Positions 57,486-64,000 of a DNA stretch of 64,000 nt are shown here, piece after piece. Where the stretch lies: assembly GCF_900141705.1 (NCBI RefSeq), contig NZ_FQYM01000001.1, positions 1-64,000 of the forward strand. The letters are read 5' to 3'. The notes below the pieces were generated by a model that did not search any database, was not told where the DNA came from, and saw only the letters and a list, made by a program, of their open reading frames with translations. Each line of letters starts with the position of its first letter. The stretch's first letter is position 1. Source of the stretch: Fibrobacter sp. UWP2. Lineage in GTDB: Bacteria; Fibrobacterota; Fibrobacteria; Fibrobacterales; Fibrobacteraceae. The position numbers were made by a program, and so were the translations under genes.

Positions 57486-58574
57486 TTATTTGCGGGCGCT
57501 CAGCACCCGGGTGACGGCGTCGCGAAGCAGGTTCTGCTGTGACGGGAGATGCAACTTCACATCCGCATTGAACGCATCTGCAAGGGAGTCGGCATTCAGC
57601 GCGTCGGCGGGAATCTGCACGGCGTAGCCCGCCTTGGAAAGCTCGCGTGCCAAAACGATTTGCTCGTACTGCCCCGGCGTGGGCACAAAAATGCACTTGG
57701 CGCCCAATACAGCCATGTCCATCACGGTGCTGTAGCCGCCTCGGCTCACCACCCAGTTGGCGCGGAGCACCGCCTGCTTGAACTCCTCGGTGGGCAGGTG
57801 GTTGTGGAATTCGATATTGCCTTCGGTCCACCTTTTTTGAGGCGCCGAGGGCTTGCCCAAAATCATCATGTGGCGGCCCGGGATGCACGCCAGGGCTTCG
57901 CGAAGCTGCCGTTCGAACTGCGTGCGTGCGGGTTCCACTCCCGAGACAATGGCGACCACGTTCAAGGGGGTTCCCGCGGGCGTGCCCACAACAGAAGTCG
58001 TCTCGGAAAAACGTGACAAAGCCCCTACAAAAGTCACCGGGCGCGGCGCTACGTCCACATGCGAAAGCGCACCCGCATAACCGGGAGCCTGCTCCAAGTC
58101 GGGCACCCACACCTCATCGAACTTCTTCATTTGCATCGCGTGCCACTTGATGCCCACGCCCTCAAAGGCGGCAAGCGCCGGCGGGAAGGCAATACGGCGC
58201 TGGTGCGTCATGTAAATGCTGTAGGCCTTGGGCGAATGGAAAGCAAAACGGTTGTCGGAGAACAGAATGTCGTAGCCGTGACGTTCCACCATCTCTTGGG
58301 CATAGCGGCGCTCGTAACGCATCACCGCGTTCAGGTGGGCGCTGTTCTTGAGCAGCCACAAACACATGTTGAACCCATGCCTGGGGTAAACCACGTTGTA
58401 GCCGGGGGCTATACGTTGGCGCAATTCCGGGAAAATTTCGCGAAACAGGCTGGCGTTCTGCTTGACCACCGCCAGTTCCACCTCGGCACCCTGCCGCAAA
58501 AACTCCCTTACCACGGGCACGCACCTGGTCGCGTGCCCCAGCCCCCAATCCAAAGGGGCTACCAGGATTTTCAC
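57486..58574 (-). CDS. MurG-like glycosyltransferase (GT-B fold)
   Basis: A 362-residue GT-B fold enzyme. The N-terminal APLDWGLGHATRCVPV loop is typical of MurG/MGDG-synthase-type proteins. The C-terminal half has the nucleotide-sugar segment VSRGGYSTVMDMAVLGAKCIFVPTPGQYEQ. Substrates cannot be read. It overlaps the upstream GT-C-type gene by four bases (ATGA), so both likely work on an envelope glycan or glycolipid. No membrane segment is visible. Confidence 0.85.
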   Translation of the reverse strand: MKILVAPLDWGLGHATRCVPVVREFLRQGAEVELAVVKQNASLFREIFPELRQRIAPGYNVVYPRHGFNMCLWLLKNSAHLNAVMRYERRYAQEMVERHGYDILFSDNRFAFHSPKAYSIYMTHQRRIAFPPALAAFEGVGIKWHAMQMKKFDEVWVPDLEQAPGYAGALSHVDVAPRPVTFVGALSRFSETTSVVGTPAGTPLNVVAIVSGVEPARTQFERQLREALACIPGRHMMILGKPSAPQKRWTEGNIEFHNHLPTEEFKQAVLRANWVVSRGGYSTVMDMAVLGAKCIFVPTPGQYEQIVLARELSKAGYAVQIPADALNADSLADAFNADVKLHLPSQQNLLRDAVTRVLSARK

Positions 58575-61129
58575 CTGGCCTCCAGCCAGGCGTTAGCCCA
58601 GTCGCCGTGGTCGCAATCCTTGTCGCCACCCATCTCAATGCGGAGTTTCAAATGAATGGCTCCGTTGAGTTCCACATCCAGCTTTTGCTTTTCGGTGGAA
58701 TAGAGTTTTTTGGAGCGGGCCAGTTCACGACCGTTCGCCTCAACAACAAAGTAGGCTCCGTCACCGCAGGCGCTCTCGTCATCGAGGCCCACAGTCGCGT
58801 GGAAAAAGTCATAGGCGCGAGGCAATTCGTATTCAATGATCGAGTTCGCATGGCTTCCAATACCGTAGCGGAACGGTTCTCCGTCCAGGGTCAGCTTGTG
58901 GTGTTCCACCGACTGGTCTACCTCGGGCGAACCCCAGTCCTGCGAGTAGCGGCCCATCTTGAGCGCCGAGAGAAGCGCCACCTTGTCGCCATCGATAAAG
59001 AAGTCCTTGTAAATGGGGAGCGTATCGCCGTCGGGCATGGAGCAGCTAAACAGCACGCGGTTCATGCCGTAACGAATGTCCGCCGAATCCAAATGGAGCG
59101 TATCGACCTCGTTGGACACGAGCATTTCGGCCTGGGAATCGCCGTTCAGCGTGTATTCGCAGGCAATGGACTCGGGGAAGCGCTTGTTCAACACAAAGCG
59201 ACCGTCCTCCTGTTCCGAGACAATGAAATTCTGCGCGTACTGCGACACGCCCCTCTTCGAGATAATCTTGTAAATCACCAGCGGGTAGCCAAAGAGTTTG
59301 GGCTCGACAAGCACACGCTCGTTCTTGTAGCCGTCCAAAATCTGGTCAATTTGGTCAGTCGTCTTAAAGCCGACTACGCGGCTGTCGCGATTCACCTTGC
59401 CGTAGCCGTCTTGACCGCGCACCAGGTAAATGTTGCCGTTCGTCTTTTGCATCCACTCGGCAAACACCTCGGTGCTCCAGCCTTCAAAAGTGCGTTCGCT
59501 AAAAGCGCTGTGCCCCTGCGCAAGCATTTGCCAAGGCCTTGAATAAATGAACACCGAGTTTTCGGGGTAAGTCGCGAGTTCGGTATTGAGGAAGTCCTCC
59601 TCGCCCAGCAACTTGTTCTTGTAATAGAGCATGTTGTTCTTGTAACTGGGGGCGTGATACAGCATGAGGCCCAAAGACAAGCCGCAGGCGACAAACATCA
59701 CAATCTTCGCCGCAGCATCGGGCTGCATCTTGGTCGCAAACTGCAGCGCGTCGTAAAGCCCCAGTGCCATGAGCATGGCAAACAGCGGGAGCGCCACCAG
59801 CACATAGCGCTGGTTGATGTCAATGGTAAAGGTCCCCGACACGTTCAGCAAAATCACAAAAATCTGGATGCAAAAGAAAATCCCCAAAATGAACCCGCGC
59901 ACATAACGGCGGGAATAGAACATGCGGAACAACAGCCACGCCGTCGCCGCAAGCAAAATCACGGTAAAGGTCGTGTAGAACGGGTTCTGCATAATGCCGC
60001 CAAACGCCGAATCCTGTTCCAGGTTCATCATGACCTCGATATTCGTCTTGAGGTTGAACCACAGGTTCTCAAACGAGTGCGCCGCATGCTCGCCGCCCTG
60101 GAAGTCGTAACCGCGGTAGGCCGCCATCGTGTTGATGGAGGGCCAGCTCACCGCCACAACCGCCGTCACAAAGGCGGGCAAACGGTAGGGTTTCTCGAGA
60201 AAATAGCGGTAATAATAGAGGGCAAACGGGATAAACGCAAACACCGTCTCTTGGCGGGTCTGGGCAAAAAAGCCGAGCAGCGGCACCGTGAGCACAAAAT
60301 GCTTCCACGTCACCTTGTTCGTGGGCACAAAGGCATACCACGCCATGAGCGCCGCCAAAAGGAATATGTAAAGGACCTCGGTTGAGGCCGATCGCGCCTG
60401 CAAAAGGTAAATGGGCATGCCGCCCAAAAACGCCACAGCTGCAAGCGCGATTTTGTCGCTCTTGAACCACCGCGTAAGCGCAAAGAAGAACGCGATGAGA
60501 CTCAATATGTAAAACGGGTAGTTCACCAGGAGGGCGGTATCGCGATTGGGTTCCATAAAATTGAACACCAGCGAATACACAAAGCCAAGCGCCTTGCCCT
60601 TGAAGTTGTTCACTTCCGTTTTGCAGTCGAGTACGCCGTCAACCCAAACGCCCTCGTTGCAAATACCACCCGTGTGTTCAAAGTACATTTGGAGGCCCAT
60701 CGACTCCCAGCTGGTCTCGTCAGAGAGCACGCGGTGGGTGTTGCCGATGTTGTCGAACATGAACACCGAAAAAACAATGAGGAGGATGGCAAGCCCGCAG
60801 AGCCCCTTGCCCCGCGGCAAATACCCGCGGAAGTTCTTCGCCACAAAAGGCATATTGATAACAACGCCTGCAATGAGCAGAACAAAGGTCAACAATATGC
60901 TGTAGTAGCCCCAGTCAATGTCCCAGCGGCGGGCATACGATACCGAGAGGTTGTTAAAGATGAGGAACGAGGCCACAAGAATCGTAAACGTGACTGCAGC
61001 CATCACCGCCTGGGGCTTGCCCAGGTGCAGCGACGCCACCCAATCTTTAACAAGTTCAACCACAGATTTCTTTGGCTGTTTCGTCTCTGCAGGCATCTCT
61101 GCCGTTTTCTTTTTATTTGAATTCTTCAT
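58571..61129 (-). CDS. Polytopic membrane glycosyltransferase-like (GT-C) protein with C-terminal NPCBM domain
   Basis: An 852-residue protein. After a basic N-terminus, about twelve membrane helices span roughly 45-510, with an extracytoplasmic loop holding SDETSWESMGLQMYFEHTGG near residue 140; its Asp/Glu pair could be the catalytic acid of a GT-C enzyme. Residues about 510-700 form a soluble part. The last 135 residues are an NPCBM-like jellyroll (YSQDWGSPEVDQS, EPFRYGIGSHANSIIEYEL, FHATVGLDDESACGDGAYF). That module normally sits on secreted glycosidases. The ATG at 61129 was chosen over a TTG six bases upstream. Confidence 0.82.
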   Translation of the reverse strand: MKNSNKKKTAEMPAETKQPKKSVVELVKDWVASLHLGKPQAVMAAVTFTILVASFLIFNNLSVSYARRWDIDWGYYSILLTFVLLIAGVVINMPFVAKNFRGYLPRGKGLCGLAILLIVFSVFMFDNIGNTHRVLSDETSWESMGLQMYFEHTGGICNEGVWVDGVLDCKTEVNNFKGKALGFVYSLVFNFMEPNRDTALLVNYPFYILSLIAFFFALTRWFKSDKIALAAVAFLGGMPIYLLQARSASTEVLYIFLLAALMAWYAFVPTNKVTWKHFVLTVPLLGFFAQTRQETVFAFIPFALYYYRYFLEKPYRLPAFVTAVVAVSWPSINTMAAYRGYDFQGGEHAAHSFENLWFNLKTNIEVMMNLEQDSAFGGIMQNPFYTTFTVILLAATAWLLFRMFYSRRYVRGFILGIFFCIQIFVILLNVSGTFTIDINQRYVLVALPLFAMLMALGLYDALQFATKMQPDAAAKIVMFVACGLSLGLMLYHAPSYKNNMLYYKNKLLGEEDFLNTELATYPENSVFIYSRPWQMLAQGHSAFSERTFEGWSTEVFAEWMQKTNGNIYLVRGQDGYGKVNRDSRVVGFKTTDQIDQILDGYKNERVLVEPKLFGYPLVIYKIISKRGVSQYAQNFIVSEQEDGRFVLNKRFPESIACEYTLNGDSQAEMLVSNEVDTLHLDSADIRYGMNRVLFSCSMPDGDTLPIYKDFFIDGDKVALLSALKMGRYSQDWGSPEVDQSVEHHKLTLDGEPFRYGIGSHANSIIEYELPRAYDFFHATVGLDDESACGDGAYFVVEANGRELARSKKLYSTEKQKLDVELNGAIHLKLRIEMGGDKDCDHGDWANAWLEAR

Positions 61130-61166
61130 ACACAAAAAAGATAGATTTTAGCCTTTTTTCAATCAA

Positions 61167-64000
61167 CTAGTTGGCGCTAATGCCAAGCCTTTCCATCGCG
61201 ATTTTTTTGCCGGTCTGTACGTCGGACTTGCCGCTCCCAAGCCTCGGGAGTTCATCGACTTTCACAACCGCACCCGGCACCATCAAAGGCGGGAGGCCAA
61301 TCTGGCGGAGCATGCCCTTGACCTCCTCCTCGCTCTGTTCGCCCGCATAAATGAGGACGATCTTTTCGCCCTTGGAACCGTCGGGAACCGACACAGCAAA
61401 ATGGTTGATCGAATCAAAGTCCGCGTTCTCCGAAATCTTGAAGTCCACGGCGCCAAGGCTAATCATTTCGCCACCGATCTTGGCAAAGCGACTGTAGCGG
61501 TCCACAATCGTAATAAAGCCGTCTTCGTCCACATGGCCCTTGTCGCCCGTCTTGTACCAGCGTTTGCCATCGATAACCGCAATCGCTTTCTCGGTGCGTT
61601 CTGGGTCATTCAGGTAACCTCGCATAATCTGCGCGCCGCCCACCAGCAAAAGGCCGTCTTCACCCAGCGGGAGTTCTTCCATGGTATCGGGGTCCACCAC
61701 GCGGAACTGGCTTCCCGGAAGCGGACGCCCTACGGTGCCCGGCTTGTTGCCCACCACGACCGTCTTGAAGTCGTCGAGCAAAAAGTCCTCGGTATTCACG
61801 GCCGAAACCGGCGTGGTTTCGGTGCAGCCAAAGCCCTCGAAAATATCGAGTTTGAACTTGGTGCGGTAAAGGTTGCGTACGTCCTCGCGAATTTTCTCGG
61901 CGCCGGCAAAAATGCTGCGCACATGCGAGAACATGAGCGGGTGAATGTAGCGGCTCGTGCCCCACATGCGAAGGAACGTGCCCGTTGCCACCATGATAGA
62001 CACCTTGAACTCGGCGCAAACACGGCCAATGAGGCGGATATCGGTCGGGTCGGGGCAGGTCGCCACCGGGATGCCCTCCACCATGCAAAGCATGGTCGTG
62101 ATGCTAAAGCCAAAGGCGTGGAACAGCGGTAAAAGTCCAAGGAACACGTCGTCGGGACGCACATGCAAAACGCTGCCGCACTGCTTGATATTGCCCATCA
62201 GGTTCATGTGCGTGAGTTCAACGCCTTTGGGACGCCCCTCGGAACCCGAGCTAAAGATGATCGTCGCCACATCGTCGAGCGAGACCTTCTTGAAGAATCT
62301 AAGTTCCAGGTACCAGGCCGGGAGAACAATGGCACGGAACAAGTTCAAAATCAGGGTCGGCTTCTTGACCGCCTTGGCCTCGTCCTCCATATAGTAGACC
62401 TGGTAGTTGTCCAAAAGCTGTTCCAGAGGCACGCCCTTCTGCTTGAGTTTGTCTACAAAGGCGTGCGCCGTGATGATCGTCTGGACTCCAGCCACCTTGC
62501 AACAGTAGTCCATGCTCTCGGGTGTGCTGGAGTAGTTCAGGTTGCAAACCGTTTTGCCCTTGATGAGGAGCGCTAGGTTCACCATGATGCCCGGGCCCGA
62601 AGGCGGGATAAGTACGCCCACGCACTTTTCGTTGCCCAAAAGCTTTGCAAAAACATGACTGAAGGTCAATGCCGCCGTCGCAAGCGAATAACCGGAGAAG
62701 TGCTTGCCGTCGGGGCTAAAAATCATCGGGGAGAACTTTTTGCGCTTGGCGGTACGAATCCAGGCCGAGGCCACCGGCTTTAGCCTGCGAATGTAGTTGG
62801 TCCAAGCCGTAATCGAGAGTTCCTGGATAGCGCGCATCACCTGCACATTGCTGGAATCCACCGGGAGCGGTTCCCCAAACGCCACGGAGACCACGCGGTT
62901 CCCGCCGCTGTGCACCATCTCGCGGTAACCGGCGTCGGCCATGGAGTAGCTACTCCCCCACAGGCCCTGCGTGTAAATCGGGACCAGCTTGAGGTTCGGC
63001 ACGTCCTTAGTCGCCGCGCTGTAGTCCATGCGGAATTTGCAAACGTTACCCGTCTGCGTGAGGCAGTTCTCGGGGAACACCACCACCGCTTCTCCGCGCA
63101 AAAGAGCCTCGCGGGCTTCTTCCATCGCCTTTTCGGGGTGTTCCAAGTCCAGGTTAATCACGTTCATTTGCGTGAGGATCAGGCGAATGTACCACTTTTC
63201 GTAAGAACGGCGACTCAGCACAAAGCGGAGCGGTCTGGGGGACGCCATCTGGATAAGCGCCCAGTCAATATAAGAGATGTGGTTACCAACCAAAAGGACG
63301 GGACCTTCCCACGGCAGGTTCTTGACTCCGTTCACCAGGAACTTGTAGTGAAGCGAAAGCGTGGTGCGGAAAATCTGACGCAACAAGGACTGCGGCATCA
63401 CACAGAGCGCCCATATGGTACCGGCCAAGCAGAGCACGCCCAAAATAAAGAACAGGTCCATCCTGTCAACGCCAAGGAAACGGATGGCTGCAATCGCCAA
63501 AATGTCGAAAGCGATAATGCAAAGGTTCTGCGTGGTGCTGTTCAACGCCAGCACGTGGCCCGCCGAACGCGGCTTGGTGTGGTACAAAAGCATCGCGAAC
63601 ATCGGGAGGGCGTAAATACCGCCGCAAAAACCGAGGAGTGTAAAGGCTATCGCGTTATACGGGCGCGGGATCAAGGGAATCAAGAAAATCAAGATGGCGG
63701 AACCCGCCGTGCCCATGGGAACAAGACCCGTCTCGATAAAGTTCTTGGACATGCGCATGGCGTAGACAAAGCCCAGAATGAGACCGATTGCCGTACCGAT
63801 GATGGCGTAGTTCACCAGGGAGTCCTGGTGGAAAAGACTACCGGAGCCGAACTGGTCCTGGATGACAAAGACCATGAGGAAGATCATCACCCAGAACATG
63901 CTGAGGCCAATAATGGACTGGCGCAGAGCATGGTTGTTCCACGCCTTGGCTACCTTACGACGGGCAAACTTGAAGTTCCAGTAGCGGTCCCACGGGAAGT
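61167..64000 (-). CDS. Fused MFS transporter, PlsC acyltransferase and acyl-ACP synthetase (Aas-like), 5' end missing
   Basis: The frame stays open to the window edge, so the N-terminus is cut; about 944 residues are visible. The first 190 or so are the last helices of an LplT-like MFS transporter. The PlsC domain follows with NHISYIDW (HX4D motif) and FPENCLTQTG. An AMP-binding acyl-activating domain makes up the rest, with SSGSEGRPKGVEL as the phosphate loop and the YKTGDKGHVDEDGFITIVDR region near the end. Such triple fusions take up lysophospholipids and re-acylate them. The FPE loop has Asn-Cys where Gly-Thr is usual. Confidence 0.9.
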   Translation of the reverse strand, partial: FPWDRYWNFKFARRKVAKAWNNHALRQSIIGLSMFWVMIFLMVFVIQDQFGSGSLFHQDSLVNYAIIGTAIGLILGFVYAMRMSKNFIETGLVPMGTAGSAILIFLIPLIPRPYNAIAFTLLGFCGGIYALPMFAMLLYHTKPRSAGHVLALNSTTQNLCIIAFDILAIAAIRFLGVDRMDLFFILGVLCLAGTIWALCVMPQSLLRQIFRTTLSLHYKFLVNGVKNLPWEGPVLLVGNHISYIDWALIQMASPRPLRFVLSRRSYEKWYIRLILTQMNVINLDLEHPEKAMEEAREALLRGEAVVVFPENCLTQTGNVCKFRMDYSAATKDVPNLKLVPIYTQGLWGSSYSMADAGYREMVHSGGNRVVSVAFGEPLPVDSSNVQVMRAIQELSITAWTNYIRRLKPVASAWIRTAKRKKFSPMIFSPDGKHFSGYSLATAALTFSHVFAKLLGNEKCVGVLIPPSGPGIMVNLALLIKGKTVCNLNYSSTPESMDYCCKVAGVQTIITAHAFVDKLKQKGVPLEQLLDNYQVYYMEDEAKAVKKPTLILNLFRAIVLPAWYLELRFFKKVSLDDVATIIFSSGSEGRPKGVELTHMNLMGNIKQCGSVLHVRPDDVFLGLLPLFHAFGFSITTMLCMVEGIPVATCPDPTDIRLIGRVCAEFKVSIMVATGTFLRMWGTSRYIHPLMFSHVRSIFAGAEKIREDVRNLYRTKFKLDIFEGFGCTETTPVSAVNTEDFLLDDFKTVVVGNKPGTVGRPLPGSQFRVVDPDTMEELPLGEDGLLLVGGAQIMRGYLNDPERTEKAIAVIDGKRWYKTGDKGHVDEDGFITIVDRYSRFAKIGGEMISLGAVDFKISENADFDSINHFAVSVPDGSKGEKIVLIYAGEQSEEEVKGMLRQIGLPPLMVPGAVVKVDELPRLGSGKSDVQTGKKIAMERLGISAN

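Noticed and set aside
57478-58110. N-terminal extension of the protein at 56773-57477
   Set aside because: It lies entirely within the MurG-like gene in another frame, is Gly/Arg/Cys-rich and lacks a ribosome site; GAGG sits just before the inner ATG.

Overview
The window comes from a Fibrobacter species (phylum Fibrobacterota), probably not the F. succinogenes S85 type strain. The evidence is two FISUMP (Fibrobacter succinogenes major paralogous) lipoproteins, a TIGR02147-family regulator, a circularly permuted GH16 lichenase with a basic C-terminal tail, and many lipoproteins with Ser/Asp-rich linkers. The lichenase resembles the S85 enzyme as I remember it but is not identical. About 50 protein genes are packed tightly, often with ATGA or TAATG overlaps. 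I see no tRNA, rRNA, CRISPR array, insertion sequence or phage gene, and no gene-free stretch over 300 bases.

Layout: (1) 1-5.9 kb: a lipoprotein, SlyD, a lipoprotein/sugar-nucleotide epimerase/glycosyltransferase operon, a DJ-1 protein, Hsp33 and ThrH. (2) 5.9-10 kb: two tandem radical SAM/SPASM enzymes alternating with three small lipoproteins that share one unusual signal peptide and carry recurring Tyr-Gly motifs. This is the best candidate for a poorly described system. (3) 10-11.7 kb: a CE15 glucuronoyl esterase lipoprotein. (4) 11.9-24.8 kb: a bifunctional RelA/SpoT, an unknown protein coupled to it, and an 11-subunit complex I operon (nuoA, a fused nuoBC, nuoD, H-N) without nuoEFG. 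(5) 24.8-28.4 kb: a FISUMP lipoprotein, a TIGR02147 regulator coupled to a Cys-rich lipoprotein, and a possible 45-residue membrane protein.

(6) 28.4-38 kb: a plant cell wall polysaccharide region with GH127, CE1, GH10 and PL9 enzymes, interrupted by a flavodoxin-cystatin lipoprotein and a second FISUMP lipoprotein. (7) 38-42.4 kb: a partner-switching operon of a membrane PP2C phosphatase, a STAS protein, and a MATE-type transporter fused to a divergent GHKL ATPase domain. (8) 42.6-48.6 kb: an Omp85-like protein and topoisomerase IV (parE, parC). (9) 48.7-54.1 kb: chorismate mutase, prephenate dehydrogenase, a divergent EPSP-synthase-like protein, NAD kinase and a GGDEF protein, apparently one operon. 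(10) 54.3-64 kb: lichenase, a GntR-type regulator with two winged-helix domains, and a minus-strand envelope cluster: an MFS/PlsC/acyl-ACP synthetase fusion cut by the window end, a GT-C-like membrane protein ending in NPCBM, a MurG-like glycosyltransferase and an unknown protein.

Starts were moved inward where a Shine-Dalgarno or signal peptide supported it. All functions are inferred from motifs read by eye; no database search was run.
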